A stretch of DNA of 64,000 nt from Bacillus pumilus. Its GTDB lineage: Bacteria; Bacillota; Bacilli; Bacillales; Bacillaceae. How positions within the stretch are numbered: position 1 is the stretch's first letter; every line of letters begins with the position of its first letter. A program made the translations under genes and the position numbers. The stretch is taken from NCBI RefSeq assembly GCF_900186955.1, contig NZ_LT906438.1:1364001-1428000 (forward strand), given 5' to 3'. Under the pieces are notes generated by a model. It was not told the DNA's origin, made no database searches, and saw only the letters and a list, made by a program, of their open reading frames with translations. Below, one piece after another: positions 42,697 to 53,796 of the stretch.

Positions 42697-43533
42697 ATGA
42701 CGGTGAAAGCTTTATTTGTATATGGGAAGCTATTGCAGCATGAAGAGCACCACGAAGCGTACATGAAGGAAAGTAGACTATTAGCTAAATCTGCTTGGAT
42801 GAATGGAAGAATCTACGATACAGGTCAAGGATATCCAGCGTGTGTTCCCGCAGAAAAAGGCACTGTATACGGGGAATTGTACGAGGTGACCGCTGACACG
42901 TTGAATAAGATAGACGCACTAGAGGAAGAGTATGACAAGCAGGAAATCAATGTCATGACGGATCAAGGTCAGGTAGCAGCCATGACATACACTTTGCCAG
43001 AGCAGAAGGCATCAGCACTGAAAGAAATAAAGAGAGGGTGCTGGAAAGCTTATAAACTGTGGCATCAGAAGCCATCATCCTTCTATTATTTTGCCTATGG
43101 CTCCTGTATGGATGATGCTAGATTTAAGCTCGCAGAAGTCGATCATCACTTCAGACAAATCATCGGCGGTGGTGTACTAAACGGTTTTACTACGAGATTT
43201 ACATTGGTGAGGCAAGATGGATCAAGAGCTGATATGGTAGAAGACGGCGGCGAAACAGAGGGTGTATTATATGAAGTTCCTTTTGATGCCATTCGTTATT
43301 TGTATAAACGAGAGGGAGTATATGAAGGCACATATCGTCCAGCTTTTGTCGATGTCAAAATAGGTGATCAAATTTATGAGGACTGTTTAACCTTTCTTGT
43401 GCTTCAAAAGAGCGAAGAAATCGCTCCGCCAGCTCATTATCGCAGTGAAATCGAAAAAGGAGCAGACCTTTACTTAAGTGAAGCGTTCCGTAAAAAAATT
43501 CGTTCCCATATGGATTCATTAATCAAACCGTAG
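42697..43533 (+). CDS. ykqA: YkqA, tandem gamma-glutamylcyclotransferase-like protein
   Basis: The ATG at 42697 behind GAGAGGACGTGAAG gives 278 residues, like B. subtilis YkqA (277). Two AIG2/GGCT-like domains are seen: residues about 5-100, starting LFVYGKLLQ, and about 125-270, starting YYFAYGSCMDDARF. The (V/A)YG(S/K) motif that binds the gamma-glutamyl group occurs in both. The reaction is not established. It lies 4 bases after kinC and may be co-transcribed with it. Confidence 0.88.
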   Translation: MTVKALFVYGKLLQHEEHHEAYMKESRLLAKSAWMNGRIYDTGQGYPACVPAEKGTVYGELYEVTADTLNKIDALEEEYDKQEINVMTDQGQVAAMTYTLPEQKASALKEIKRGCWKAYKLWHQKPSSFYYFAYGSCMDDARFKLAEVDHHFRQIIGGGVLNGFTTRFTLVRQDGSRADMVEDGGETEGVLYEVPFDAIRYLYKREGVYEGTYRPAFVDVKIGDQIYEDCLTFLVLQKSEEIAPPAHYRSEIEKGADLYLSEAFRKKIRSHMDSLIKP

Positions 43534-43570
43534 TAAAATGCATGGTAAGTGAGATAAAAGGAGTCTGAAC

Positions 43571-44239
43571 ATGAAAAAGGAATATGCAGTCATTGGTCTT
43601 GGACGCTTTGGCGGAAGTATTTGCAAGGCGCTGAGCGAAGAAGGACTTGAAGTCATGGCGATGGATATGAATGAAGATCGAGTAAACGAGTACGCGAAAA
43701 TTGCCTCACATGCGGTCATTGGTGATTCGACGGACGAAAACGTTTTAAAAAATCTTGGTATTCGCAATTTTGATCATGTCATCGTTGCAATCGGTGAAAA
43801 TATTCAGGCAAGTATTTTAACAACGATTATGCTGAAAGAGCTTGGCGTCAAAATGGTCACCGTGAAAGCGCAAAATGACTACCATGAAAAGGTGCTCAAC
43901 AAAATTGGAGCGGATCGCATCGTTCATCCAGAGCGAGATATGGGCAGACGGATTGCACATAAAATCATTTCAAATAACGTGCTTGATTACCTCGAGCTGT
44001 CAGATGAGTACAGCCTGATTGAGATTGTGGCAAACAGCAGGCTGGCGGGACATTCTCTTTTAGATCTTGATATACGGGCAAAATACGGCATCAACATTGT
44101 GGCCATTAAGCGCGGAAAAGAAGTCATTGTTTCCCCGCTGGCAGATGAAATGATTCAAAAAGAAGATATCCTCATTGTCATTGGGGCAGTAGCCGATATA
44201 GGACGCTTTGAAAAACGAGAAATGCAGAACGATTATTAA
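43571..44239 (+). CDS. ktrC: Potassium transporter gating subunit KtrC
   Basis: The 222-residue RCK protein has an N-terminal Rossmann fold with GLGRFGGSICKAL at residues 9-21 and the acidic AMDMNEDR. A C-terminal RCK_C domain follows. KtrC binds ATP/ADP and, in B. subtilis, cyclic-di-AMP, and gates the membrane channel KtrD, giving low-affinity potassium uptake. AAAAGGAG lies ten bases before the ATG. In B. subtilis the gene is also called ykqB. Confidence 0.95.
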   Translation: MKKEYAVIGLGRFGGSICKALSEEGLEVMAMDMNEDRVNEYAKIASHAVIGDSTDENVLKNLGIRNFDHVIVAIGENIQASILTTIMLKELGVKMVTVKAQNDYHEKVLNKIGADRIVHPERDMGRRIAHKIISNNVLDYLELSDEYSLIEIVANSRLAGHSLLDLDIRAKYGINIVAIKRGKEVIVSPLADEMIQKEDILIVIGAVADIGRFEKREMQNDY

Positions 44240-44240
44240 G

Positions 44241-44266
44241 CACTCCGATGACGGGGTGTTTTTTTA
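44241..44266 (+). terminator. Terminator of ktrC
   Basis: CACTCCG pairs with CGGGGTG (one wobble) around ATGA and is followed by seven T. The remaining about 235 bases before adeC show no further structure, and I found no purine riboswitch there. Confidence 0.8.
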
Positions 44267-44501
44267 CATGAATGTGTTCATGACAGGTGGACATTGAGAC
44301 GGAAATTGACACTGAAAAGGGTTGCTTTGTTCATGTATAACCGCAAAAATGAATCATCTTATTTTTCGTGCAATTATCACTATTCAGAAATAAAAATCAG
44401 TGTTTTGATATGGTTGATTTTCTCTAAATGTCATTGACTGGACAAACAGATTCGTTTACGATAAGAAACATTATATTGTTTACTTGGAGGAGGCAGTGTC
44501 G

Positions 44502-46232
44502 TTGGATAAGGAGCTTTTCAGACATCAAATTGAGGTAGCAGCAAAGAGAAAAAAAGCAGCCCTCGTGATTAAACATGCGAAAGTCATGGATGTGTTTAAC
44601 CAGGAATGGATAGACGCTGATGTCGCTGTTGAAAATGGACAAATAGTCGGGATAGGGGAGTACGAGGGAGAACAGGAGCTTGATGCAGCAGGTCAAATGC
44701 TTGTGCCTGGTTTTATTGATGGCCACGTTCATATCGAGTCTTCAATGGTTACCCCTGCTGAATTCTCCAAAGCTGTCGTTCCGCGCGGTGTGACAACTGT
44801 CGTAACAGATCCGCATGAAATCGCCAATGTGTCAGGTATAACAGGCATCCAATTTATGCTGGAAGAAGCGAGAAAAGCTGCCTTACATATTTATTTCATG
44901 CTGCCATCCTGTGTACCGGCAGTCAGTTTTGAACGATCAGGTGCTACATTAATAGCCAAAGATTTAAAGCCTCTTTATAAAGAAAAGGAAGTGCTTGGTC
45001 TTGCTGAGGTGATGGACTATGTCGGTGTGGAGCAGGCAGAAGAAGATATGCTTCAAAAGCTGCTTGATGCCCAAAACGAGAATAAACTGATTGATGGCCA
45101 TTTAGCAGGCTTAACAGATCGTTTAATCAACGTCTACCGGACGGCCAATATCCAAACAGACCATGAGGTGACAACTGCACAGGAAGCCCTTGAGCGTGTG
45201 AAAAGGGGCATGTATGTGATGCTGAGAGAAGGATCTGTTGCCAAAAACGTGAAAAATGTTTTACCCGCTGTCAATGAAAAGAATGCGAGACGCTTTTTCT
45301 TTTGCACAGATGATAAACATTTGGATGATTTAATGGCACAGGGAAGTATTGATGAGCAAGTACGGATGTCCATAAAAGAAGGCTTAGATCCATTTTTAGC
45401 CTATCAAATGGGAAGCTTAAATGCCGCAGAGTGTTTTGGTCTTAAAACAAAGGGAGCCATTGCACCAGGCTATGATGCTGATTTTATGCTTGTCTCGGAC
45501 TTTCATCATGTAGACATTACAAGCGTATTTATCGCAGGTGAATTGGTTGCACAGAACGGAGAGTACAAGCCGAGTGTCGAAAAGATCGCACCAAGCCCAG
45601 CATTATTACAATCTGTTCATGCAGTAGATGTTCAAGAGGAAGACATTGCACTACCTATCACGGGCGATCAACATATGAATGTGATCCGTATTATTCCGAA
45701 TCAGCTTGAAACAAAGTTAGAACAAGTCTCTCCTTCAGAAATGAACGGACAATTTACAAGTGATACAGGCAGAGATGTATTGAAAATGGTGCTTGTTGAA
45801 CGTCATCAAGGTTTATCTGAAATGGGCGTAGGGATTGTCAGCGGCTTCGGCATCAAACAGGGCGCGATTGCAACAACGGTTGCACATGATTCCCATAACT
45901 TAATTGCAGTTGGCACAAATGATGCTGATATCATCAAAGCGATTGAGGCGTTAAAAGAAGCAGGCGGCGGTTTGACTGTTGTTAAAGAAGGGCGTTCTCT
46001 TCATACGCTGCCATTACCGATCTCTGGTTTATTGTCAGATCAGCCGGCACATCTCGTCAATGAAAGCCTTCATACACTTCATGAAGCGCTTAAAGAAACA
46101 GGTTTTACCTTAGACTTTAATCCGTTTTTGACGCTGTCCTTCTTGGCACTGCCAGTCATTCCTGATGTGAAAATGACGACAAAGGGCTTGTTTGATGTCA
46201 GAAACTTTCAGCACCTCCCAATTCAATCATAA
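44502..46232 (+). CDS. adeC: Adenine deaminase AdeC
   Basis: The TTG at 44502 is seven bases after GGAGGAGG; the frame is open from 44484, but that would place the start inside the ribosome binding site. The product has 576 residues. Amidohydrolase metal motifs are GFIDGHVHIESSM near residue 80 and HGDG-like residues FFCTDDKH and LAYQMGSLNAAECFGLK further on. It converts adenine to hypoxanthine in the cytoplasm for purine salvage. Two hairpins separate it from the convergent rnjA. Confidence 0.95.
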   Translation: MDKELFRHQIEVAAKRKKAALVIKHAKVMDVFNQEWIDADVAVENGQIVGIGEYEGEQELDAAGQMLVPGFIDGHVHIESSMVTPAEFSKAVVPRGVTTVVTDPHEIANVSGITGIQFMLEEARKAALHIYFMLPSCVPAVSFERSGATLIAKDLKPLYKEKEVLGLAEVMDYVGVEQAEEDMLQKLLDAQNENKLIDGHLAGLTDRLINVYRTANIQTDHEVTTAQEALERVKRGMYVMLREGSVAKNVKNVLPAVNEKNARRFFFCTDDKHLDDLMAQGSIDEQVRMSIKEGLDPFLAYQMGSLNAAECFGLKTKGAIAPGYDADFMLVSDFHHVDITSVFIAGELVAQNGEYKPSVEKIAPSPALLQSVHAVDVQEEDIALPITGDQHMNVIRIIPNQLETKLEQVSPSEMNGQFTSDTGRDVLKMVLVERHQGLSEMGVGIVSGFGIKQGAIATTVAHDSHNLIAVGTNDADIIKAIEALKEAGGGLTVVKEGRSLHTLPLPISGLLSDQPAHLVNESLHTLHEALKETGFTLDFNPFLTLSFLALPVIPDVKMTTKGLFDVRNFQHLPIQS

Positions 46233-46240
46233 AAAGTGAG

Positions 46241-46270
46241 AAACCGCATGTTATATATGCGGATTTTTTC
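46241..46270 (+). terminator. Terminator of adeC
   Basis: CCGCAT (46244-46249) pairs with ATGCGG (46257-46262) around a small AT loop, followed by six T. Confidence 0.8.
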
Positions 46271-46282
46271 AATACTGATGAA

Positions 46283-46320
46283 AAAAAGAGGCACAGCCAG
46301 TCGGCTCGTGTCTCTTTTTG
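46283..46320. terminator. Terminator of rpoY-rnjA (bidirectional)
   Basis: AAAAAGAGGCAC pairs with GTGTCTCTTTTT (one wobble), with an inner GCC/GGC pair; A and T tracts flank it. Confidence 0.85.
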
Positions 46321-46323
46321 TGA

Positions 46324-47991
46324 TTACACTTCCATAATAATCGGTAAGATCATTGGGCGGCGTCTTGTTTTTTCGTAAAGGAAAGGAGCAAGTGTGTCCG
46401 TAATTTCGTTCTTAATTTCCGACCACTGAGTTGTCTTACGTTCCATTACTTTTTCAAGATGCTTTGAAATGAGATCTTGTGCGTCGTTGATGAGGTCTCC
46501 AGATTCTCTCATGTAGACAAAGCCTCTTGAGATGAGATCAGGACCAGCAGAGATTTTGAATTCTTTCATGTCCATGCTGACGACCACAATGACAAGACCT
46601 TCTTCAGAAAGAATGCGGCGGTCTCTTAAGACGATATTCCCGATATCGCCAATTCCGCTTCCGTCGATATACACGTTACCTGATGGAATTTTGCCAGCGA
46701 CACTCGCTTCGTCACCTTTTAGTGCAAGTACTTCACCGTTATCCATGATAAAGCAGTTTTCCTCAGGAATTCCGCAATCATTCGCAAGTTTAATATGCGT
46801 TTTTTGCATGCGGTATTCACCGTGAATCGGCATAAAGAATTTTGGTTTAATTAAACGGAGCATCAGCTTTTGTTCTTCTTGTCCACCATGACCAGATGTA
46901 TGAATATTATTAAGTGAGCCATGAATAACCTCAGCGCCAGCACGGTACAGCTGGTTAATGGTGCGGCTTACGCTAATATTGTTACCTGGAATCGGTGAAG
47001 ATGAGAAGACAACAGTGTCTCCAGGATTAATCGAAATCTGGCGGTGAGTGCCGTTTGCAATACGAGAAAGAGCAGCCATCGGCTCACCTTGGCTCCCAGT
47101 ACAAAGAATAGTCACTTTGTTTGCTGGTAGACGGTTGATTTCATTATGTTCAATGAACGTGTTTTTTGGACATTTAATGTAGCCAAGGTCTTGTCCAATA
47201 TCAATGGCAGACTCCATACTTCGTCCAAACACCGCAACTTTTCGGCCGTTGGCAACAGCGGACTCGATCACTTGCTGAAGTCTGTGAATGTTTGAAGCAA
47301 ACGTAGCAAAGATAATACGTCCGTCGACTTTTCTAAAGATGTCATCAATGCTTTCGCCTACGCGTCTTTCAGACATCGTAAATTCTGGAATTTCACTGTT
47401 TGTACTATCGGATAAAAGACATAGAACGCCTTCTTTCCCGATTTCAGCCATTTTTGTTAAGTTGGCAGGTTCGCCAACAGGCGTAAAGTCAAACTTGAAA
47501 TCACCTGTATGTACGATGTTACCAGGAGGTGTCTTCACGACAATTCCATAAGAATCTGGAATACTGTGTGTAGTTCTAAAGAAAGACACAGCTGTTTTTC
47601 TGAATTTAATGGTATCTTCTTCTTCATAAATGTGAAGTTTTGTTTGTCTCAAGAGACCGTGCTCTTCCAATTTATTACGAAGTAGGCCGATTGCGAGTTT
47701 GCCGCCGTAAACTGGAATATTCACTTGCTTGAGAAGGTAAGGGATACCGCCGATGTGGTCTTCATGTCCGTGAGTGATGAAAAGACCTTTGATTTTATCT
47801 TCGTTTTTAACTAAGTACGTATAGTCAGGGATGACGTAGTCAATTCCAAGAAGCTCATCTTCAGGGAACTTAATACCAGCATCAATTAAAATGATTTCAT
47901 CTTGAAATTGAACGCCATACGTGTTTTTACCGATCTCGCCTAAACCGCCGAGCGCAAAAACTGCCGCCTGATCGTTTTTTACAAATTTCAT
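46324..47991 (-). CDS. rnjA: Ribonuclease J1
   Basis: The ATG at 47991 gives 555 residues, the exact B. subtilis length. It has the metallo-beta-lactamase motif HGHEDHIGG near residue 74, [14 protein letters not shown] near residue 195, and the beta-CASP region with TGSQGEP and SGHGGQEEQ. RNase J1 is an essential endonuclease and 5'-3' exonuclease at the centre of mRNA decay and 16S rRNA maturation. rpoY ends six bases upstream of this ATG, so the two are translated together. Confidence 0.97.
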   Translation of the reverse strand: MKFVKNDQAAVFALGGLGEIGKNTYGVQFQDEIILIDAGIKFPEDELLGIDYVIPDYTYLVKNEDKIKGLFITHGHEDHIGGIPYLLKQVNIPVYGGKLAIGLLRNKLEEHGLLRQTKLHIYEEEDTIKFRKTAVSFFRTTHSIPDSYGIVVKTPPGNIVHTGDFKFDFTPVGEPANLTKMAEIGKEGVLCLLSDSTNSEIPEFTMSERRVGESIDDIFRKVDGRIIFATFASNIHRLQQVIESAVANGRKVAVFGRSMESAIDIGQDLGYIKCPKNTFIEHNEINRLPANKVTILCTGSQGEPMAALSRIANGTHRQISINPGDTVVFSSSPIPGNNISVSRTINQLYRAGAEVIHGSLNNIHTSGHGGQEEQKLMLRLIKPKFFMPIHGEYRMQKTHIKLANDCGIPEENCFIMDNGEVLALKGDEASVAGKIPSGNVYIDGSGIGDIGNIVLRDRRILSEEGLVIVVVSMDMKEFKISAGPDLISRGFVYMRESGDLINDAQDLISKHLEKVMERKTTQWSEIKNEITDTLAPFLYEKTRRRPMILPIIMEV

Positions 47992-47996
47992 TCCTC

Positions 47997-48206
47997 TCAT
48001 AGCTCCAATACTTTAAAATTTTCACTTTCTCGTTCATAGTCTAAAAAAGCACCGTCTACAGGCTGAATGAATTCAATGTTGTAGCTATGTTTTTTCAACT
48101 TATCACGTACGTCTCTTTCAGAAACTGCTTCAACGTATAGTGAATCTGTGTGTTCTCTTACAGGTACCTCAGTAGTACTTGCCTGAAAAAATACCTTATA
48201 TATCAT
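47997..48206 (-). CDS. rpoY: RNA polymerase epsilon subunit RpoY
   Basis: The 69-residue protein corresponds to B. subtilis YkzG, the epsilon subunit of RNA polymerase, which binds near the secondary channel and resembles the phage protein Gp2. It begins MIYKVFFQ and is acidic overall. AAGGAGAG precedes the ATG. It forms an operon with rnjA, coupling a transcription subunit with an RNA-decay enzyme. A TATAAT near 48253-48258 on this strand is a candidate -10. Confidence 0.95.
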   Translation of the reverse strand: MIYKVFFQASTTEVPVREHTDSLYVEAVSERDVRDKLKKHSYNIEFIQPVDGAFLDYERESENFKVLEL

Positions 48207-48286
48207 CCAAATCTCTCCTTAAATACCGTATGTTACACTCGCTATTTCTATTATATTAAAAAAACGCGCATAAGAAAAGTCTCTGA

Positions 48287-48325
48287 GAAAAAAGGACCTT
48301 CAGCAAATGTGCGGAAGATCCTTTT
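48287..48325 (-). terminator. Terminator between the basic mini-ORF and rpoY
   Basis: On the minus strand AAAAGGATCTTC (48325-48314) pairs with GAAGGTCCTTTT (48301-48290), twelve pairs with one wobble, and an inner GCA/TGC. It is followed by T. The left arm begins inside the mini-ORF stop codon. Confidence 0.88.
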
Positions 48326-48395
48326 AAGCGATCGATTTTTTACGAAGCATGTCCTTCCATTGTCTTCTAATTTTCTTGCGCAGACGACGAAGCAT
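48324..48395 (-). CDS. Highly basic 23-residue mini-ORF upstream of rpoY-rnjA
   Basis: The ATG at 48395 has a near-ideal AAAGGAGG eleven bases upstream. The peptide begins MLRRLRKKIRRQWKDM; eleven of 23 residues are Arg or Lys and only one is acidic. The hydrophobic residues (Leu2, Leu5, Ile9, Trp13, Met16, Leu17) fall on one helical face, so an amphipathic cationic helix is expected. It has its own promoter and a terminator whose stem overlaps the stop codon. It might be a free peptide or a leader controlling readthrough into rpoY-rnjA. I do not recognise a described family. Confidence 0.6.
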   Translation of the reverse strand: MLRRLRKKIRRQWKDMLRKKSIA

Positions 48396-48462
48396 CGCAG
48401 GTCGCCTCCTTTCGAATTGAAGTTAGATTAGACCTTGTATTCCGTTCTCTCTTTATACTTGT

Positions 48463-48491
48463 ATTATATGACGTTTCCATTGAATGTTACA
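48463..48491 (-). promoter_or_regulatory. Promoter of the basic mini-ORF
   Basis: On the minus strand a perfect TATAAT (48468-48463) is 17 bases after TGTAAC, a poor -35. The transcript would start near 48456, about 60 bases before the mini-ORF. Confidence 0.55.
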
Positions 48492-48601
48492 TGGTTATAT
48501 GTGGGAAATGGGCGTTTTAATAGGAATTGGTTTCGAAAGCAGAAATCTTTCTGTATGATGAAAGGGAGTGGGTATACATAACAAGAGACAGGAGACGGGA
48601 T

Positions 48602-49381
48602 ATGAATAAAAAAGTCATCTTCTTTGATATCGACGGTACTTTATATGATCATGATAAAAAAATACCTGAATCAACGAAGAGAGCAGTTCGTTTATTAAAA
48701 GAAAAAGGCCATCATCTCTTCATTGCATCTGGGCGTTCGCCTTTTTTAATTAAGCCTATTTTAGAGGAATTAGGGCTTGACTCCTTTATTGCTTATAACG
48801 GTCAGTATGTCATGTATGAGGGAGAAGTCATTTACGGCAATCCGCTTAAACTGGAGCTAATGGAGCAAATTTATGAAACAGCGGATCATCATGATCATCC
48901 GCTTGTTTTCATGGGGGAAAAAACGATGAAGGCTTCTGTGCCAAATCACCCGTTTATCCATGAGGGGATTGGGACTTTAAAAACAGAGCATCCTGAACAT
49001 GATTTATCTTACTTTAAAGAAAACGAGATTTTTCAAATGCTGTTATTCTGTAAGGCAGAAGAGGAAGTCCAATACGAGGCGTTCCGCGAAGAAATTGATC
49101 TTGTCAGATGGCACGAGCTGTCAACAGATGTCTTGCCAAAAGGCGGATCAAAGGCTGAAGGCATTAAACGAGTTATCGAAAGACTGCCTTACGAGCAAAA
49201 GGATACCGTTGCCTTTGGAGACGGTCTGAACGATCGAGAGATGATTTCGTTTGCTGGTACAGGCGTCGCCATGGGAAATGCTGTGAATGAACTAAAAGAT
49301 TTGGCTGATTTTGTGACAAAGCCAGTAGATGAAGACGGCATATTCCATGCAGTGACTCATTTAGGCCTGATTGAAGAATAA
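48602..49381 (+). CDS. ykrA: HAD-superfamily phosphatase YkrA
   Basis: The ATG at 48602 after AGGAGACGGG gives 259 residues. The Cof-type HAD motifs are FFDIDGTLYD at residues 7-16, IASGRS, PKGGSKAEGI and VAFGDGLNDREM with a C2-type cap between. These enzymes dephosphorylate sugar phosphates or flavin and PLP intermediates; the substrate of YkrA is not settled. The extended frame at 48527 has no ribosome binding site. It is alone between two terminators. Confidence 0.92.
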   Translation: MNKKVIFFDIDGTLYDHDKKIPESTKRAVRLLKEKGHHLFIASGRSPFLIKPILEELGLDSFIAYNGQYVMYEGEVIYGNPLKLELMEQIYETADHHDHPLVFMGEKTMKASVPNHPFIHEGIGTLKTEHPEHDLSYFKENEIFQMLLFCKAEEEVQYEAFREEIDLVRWHELSTDVLPKGGSKAEGIKRVIERLPYEQKDTVAFGDGLNDREMISFAGTGVAMGNAVNELKDLADFVTKPVDEDGIFHAVTHLGLIEE

Positions 49382-49420
49382 AAAAAGAAGACCCTTAGGT
49401 TATTGGGTCTTCTTTTTATT
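49382..49420. terminator. Bidirectional terminator between ykrA and defB
   Basis: AGAAGACCC pairs with GGGTCTTCT around ten bases, flanked by A and T tracts. Confidence 0.9.
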
Positions 49421-49978
49421 TTATGATCTGCCGATCGCAACAGAGTTGTCAGGCTCAGCGAATGGCTGATCCTTTTGAATATGATCATAAAACATAATGC
49501 CGTTTAAATGGTCGATTTCATGCTGAAACACAATGGCCGGAAACCCTTTTAGGCGAATATCAATGTCTTCTCCTTCAAGCGTTGTACCCTTCACCCTGAT
49601 CTTTTGATATCGAGGGACAAATCCAGGAATGGCTTCATCAACAGATAAGCAGCCTTCACCAGTCGTTAAATAAGCTCTTTTGACGGAATGACTGACAATG
49701 CGCGGGTTGAAAAGGGCATAGCTGTATTCCACTCCATCTTCATCCTCACAGTGAACAGCGATCATTCGTTTACTGACATTAATTTGCGGAGCCGCGAGTC
49801 CAACGCCGGGTCTGAGTCCATACTTTTCAGCCATGTCAGCATCCTGACTATTTTTAACGAATTCAATCATGTCAGCTAATTGCTGTTTTTCCTCTTCTGT
49901 CGGCGGGAGCTCGACCGCTTCAGCTGTTTGTCTTAAGACGGGATGTCCGTCCCGTACGATATCTTCCATGGTAATCAC
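49421..49978 (-). CDS. defB: Peptide deformylase (YkrB/DefB)
   Basis: The 185-residue enzyme has the three deformylase boxes: GVGLAAPQ near residue 59, EGCLSVDE near residue 110 (Cys metal ligand) and HEIDHLNG near residue 153 (His ligands and Glu). It removes the formyl group from nascent proteins. The insertion between boxes 1 and 2 marks the type 2 Gram-positive class. In B. subtilis it is the dominant deformylase. The ATG is preceded by AGGAG. Confidence 0.96.
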   Translation of the reverse strand: MITMEDIVRDGHPVLRQTAEAVELPPTEEEKQQLADMIEFVKNSQDADMAEKYGLRPGVGLAAPQINVSKRMIAVHCEDEDGVEYSYALFNPRIVSHSVKRAYLTTGEGCLSVDEAIPGFVPRYQKIRVKGTTLEGEDIDIRLKGFPAIVFQHEIDHLNGIMFYDHIQKDQPFAEPDNSVAIGRS

Positions 49979-50041
49979 AAATCTTCACTCCTATTTCCTT
50001 TGTATGTAAAGTATATAAAATGATACACAACATATGCAATG

Positions 50042-50076
50042 AAATAAAGAAGACCGGTCCTATAAGACCGGTCAGA
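50042..50076 (-). terminator. Terminator of the YjcZ-like gene
   Basis: GACCGGTC occurs twice (50052-50059 and 50066-50073) and each copy is itself a palindrome, giving an eight-base stem. Read on the minus strand, TTCTTTATTT follows. Confidence 0.75.
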
Positions 50077-50090
50077 GGCTTAAACAGCCA

Positions 50091-50303
50091 TTAGCAGCAG
50101 CCGCCACCGCCGCCTAAGAATGCTGCGCCAACGATGATTAATAGGATGAAAAGGACAACGATTAAAGCGAATGTCCGTCCCCCGCCGTATCCGCAGCCAC
50201 TTCCATAACTTGGGTAACAACAACCACCGCCATATCCACCACCGTATCCATACCCGTAACCGCCGTATCCACCATACATACTTCCATGACTATAATTAGA
50301 CAT
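50091..50303 (-). CDS. YjcZ-like small Gly/Tyr/Cys-rich sporulation peptide
   Basis: The ATG at 50303 with AAAGGAGG nine bases upstream gives 70 residues; the frame extends upstream but without another site. The first 40 residues are Gly-Tyr repeats with paired Cys ([14 protein letters not shown]). A single membrane helix ([19 protein letters not shown]) follows, and the end is GGGGGCC. YjcZ-family peptides have this helix and are often sporulation-associated coat or membrane peptides. It is not present at this locus in B. subtilis as I know it. Confidence 0.78.
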   Translation of the reverse strand: MSNYSHGSMYGGYGGYGYGYGGGYGGGCCYPSYGSGCGYGGGRTFALIVVLFILLIIVGAAFLGGGGGCC

Positions 50304-50513
50304 ACTTTTGACCTCCTTTGGAAATACACTCGGCCTTTCATAAGTGAAGGCGAAGCGTGTAATATAAACTATGTATGAATGCACTATTTGTATAGTCATG
50401 CGCCTATCACTTGAAAAAAATCTTCTTCGGCTCATCAAAATGACCTCTTTCCTTGTCACAAACGCCTATAAAAATTATAGTGGTATGTGGAGATGTAAAG
50501 GGGGAACCTTGTG

Positions 50514-51182
50514 ATGAAAGAAATAAGAAGAAGCATGAAAGCAGGTGCTGCTTTAGCGGGGATATGTACCCTTTTGCTGGCGGGATGCGGAGGTCAAAGT
50601 CCATTTCATGACATCCAGAATGCGATGACGAAAATGAGCGAAAAAGAGGCATCTTTTGAAAAAGAGCAAGGTACACTGCAAAGCTATGAGAAAAAAGAGC
50701 AGCAGCTCTATAAAAAAATGATTCAAACCACAAAGGATCACACTAAAACAGTGTCAAGCCTTTCTGATCAGGCGTTAGCATCTGCAGCGAAACGAGAAGA
50801 ACATTTGAAAACAGAAAAAGACAGCATGGATGAATCGAAAAAAGAATTGAAAACGGTCAAGGAATCTGCGGGACGTATACAAGATACGAATTTAAAAGAA
50901 AAAGCAGATGAAACGGTCAAATCGCTTGAGAAAAGATATGCGTCGTATGACCAGCTTTACAAGGAATATCAAAAGGCGTTGAAACAAGATCAGCATTTAT
51001 ATCAATCTTTAAAGAAAAAGGACTTAGGATATAAAGAGCTAAAATCCAAGCTGAAGACTGTGAACCGTTCTTATAGCAAAGTCAGAAAAGAAGGTAAAAA
51101 GTTCAATCAATATACAAAGCAATTGAATGAGCATAAACAGGCTTTGTCTAAAGTGGCAGATCAAGAGTCCAAAAAGAGCTGA
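50514..51182 (+). CDS. ykyA: YkyA, coiled-coil lipoprotein
   Basis: The ATG at 50514 (a GTG one codon earlier is also possible) follows AAAGGGGG. The first 25 residues are a lipoprotein signal with the lipobox LLLAGC, so the Cys at about residue 25 becomes lipidated and anchored outside the membrane. The rest is Lys- and Glu-rich coiled coil up to residue 220. It matches B. subtilis YkyA in the place just before pdhA; its role is unknown. A terminator follows the stop. Confidence 0.88.
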   Translation: MKEIRRSMKAGAALAGICTLLLAGCGGQSPFHDIQNAMTKMSEKEASFEKEQGTLQSYEKKEQQLYKKMIQTTKDHTKTVSSLSDQALASAAKREEHLKTEKDSMDESKKELKTVKESAGRIQDTNLKEKADETVKSLEKRYASYDQLYKEYQKALKQDQHLYQSLKKKDLGYKELKSKLKTVNRSYSKVRKEGKKFNQYTKQLNEHKQALSKVADQESKKS

Positions 51183-51202
51183 AAAAACAGCTCTTTTTTT
51201 AT
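51171..51202 (+). terminator. Terminator of ykyA
   Basis: AAAAAGAGCT pairs with AGCTCTTTTT around GAAAAAAC, with a T tail; the stem overlaps the stop codon. Confidence 0.85.
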
Positions 51203-52708
<1,506 letters not shown>

Positions 52709-52711
52709 GCC

Positions 52712-53689
52712 ATGGCGCAAATGACAATGATTCAAGCGATCACTGATGCGTTACGCACAGAACTGAAAAATGACGAAAACGTTCTCGTTTTCGGAGAAGA
52801 CGTTGGTAAAAACGGCGGCGTATTCCGTGCGACTGAAGGATTGCAAAAAGAGTTTGGTGAGGATCGTGTATTCGATACACCACTTGCTGAATCTGGTATT
52901 GGCGGTCTTGCAATTGGCCTTGGACTACAAGAATTCCGCCCAGTAATGGAAATTCAATTCTTCGGATTCGTTTACGAAGTATTAGATTCTGTTTCTGGAC
53001 AAATGGCTCGTATGCGTTACCGTTCTGGCGGACGCTGGCATTCTCCAGTGACAATCCGTTCTCCATTCGGCGGGGGAGTTCACACACCTGAGCTTCACGC
53101 TGATAGCTTAGAAGGTCTTATCGCACAACAGCCTGGTATCAAGGTGGTCATTCCTTCAACACCTTACGATGCAAAAGGACTATTAATTTCTGCAATCCGC
53201 GACAATGATCCGGTTGTATTCCTTGAGCATATGAAACTTTATCGCTCTTTCCGTCAGGAAGTTCCTGAAGAAGAGTACACAATTGAAATCGGTAAAGCTG
53301 ACGTGAAACGTGAAGGTTCTGACCTTTCAATCATCACTTACGGTGCAATGGTTCACGAATCACTTAAAGCTGCTGAAGAACTTGAAAAAGAAGGCGTTTC
53401 TGCTGAAGTGATCGACCTTCGTACAGTAAGCCCGCTTGATATTGAAACAATCATCGCTTCTGTTGAAAAAACAGGTCGTGCGATCGTTGTTCAAGAAGCA
53501 CAAAAACAAGCTGGTATTGCTGCAAACGTAGTAGCTGAAATCAATGACAGAGCAATCCTTAGCCTAGAAGCACCAGTACTTCGTGTAGCTGCACCTGATA
53601 CTGTATTTGCTTTCTCTCAAGCTGAGACTGTATGGCTTCCAAACCATAAAGACGTGCTTGAAACAGCTAAGAAAGTTCTTGAATTTTAA
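52712..53689 (+). CDS. pdhB: Pyruvate dehydrogenase E1 beta subunit PdhB
   Basis: The 325-residue E1 beta subunit has the N-terminal [32 protein letters not shown], and the C-terminal transketolase region [15 protein letters not shown]. It completes the alpha2beta2 E1 enzyme. It starts three bases after the pdhA stop, with AAGGAG inside the pdhA end, so translation is coupled. A hairpin after the stop separates it from pdhC. Confidence 0.97.
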   Translation: MAQMTMIQAITDALRTELKNDENVLVFGEDVGKNGGVFRATEGLQKEFGEDRVFDTPLAESGIGGLAIGLGLQEFRPVMEIQFFGFVYEVLDSVSGQMARMRYRSGGRWHSPVTIRSPFGGGVHTPELHADSLEGLIAQQPGIKVVIPSTPYDAKGLLISAIRDNDPVVFLEHMKLYRSFRQEVPEEEYTIEIGKADVKREGSDLSIITYGAMVHESLKAAEELEKEGVSAEVIDLRTVSPLDIETIIASVEKTGRAIVVQEAQKQAGIAANVVAEINDRAILSLEAPVLRVAAPDTVFAFSQAETVWLPNHKDVLETAKKVLEF

Positions 53690-53700
53690 TTAAATGACTG

Positions 53701-53731
53701 AGGGGAAAAGAATTTATTTCTCTTCCCCTTT
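53701..53731 (+). terminator. Hairpin between pdhB and pdhC
   Basis: AGGGGAA pairs with TTCCCCT, continued by AGAA/TTCT after one mismatch, followed by only TTTATC. It may be a partial terminator or a processing and stabilising element inside the operon. Confidence 0.55.
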
Positions 53732-53796
53732 ATCAATTACAAGACCGTGTAAACATACACAACAAGGGTTCAACAAAATCTAGGAGGCGAAAAACA

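Noticed and set aside
44267..44501. Purine riboswitch before adeC
   Set aside because: No conserved purine aptamer loops or three-way junction pairing could be recognised in the leader.
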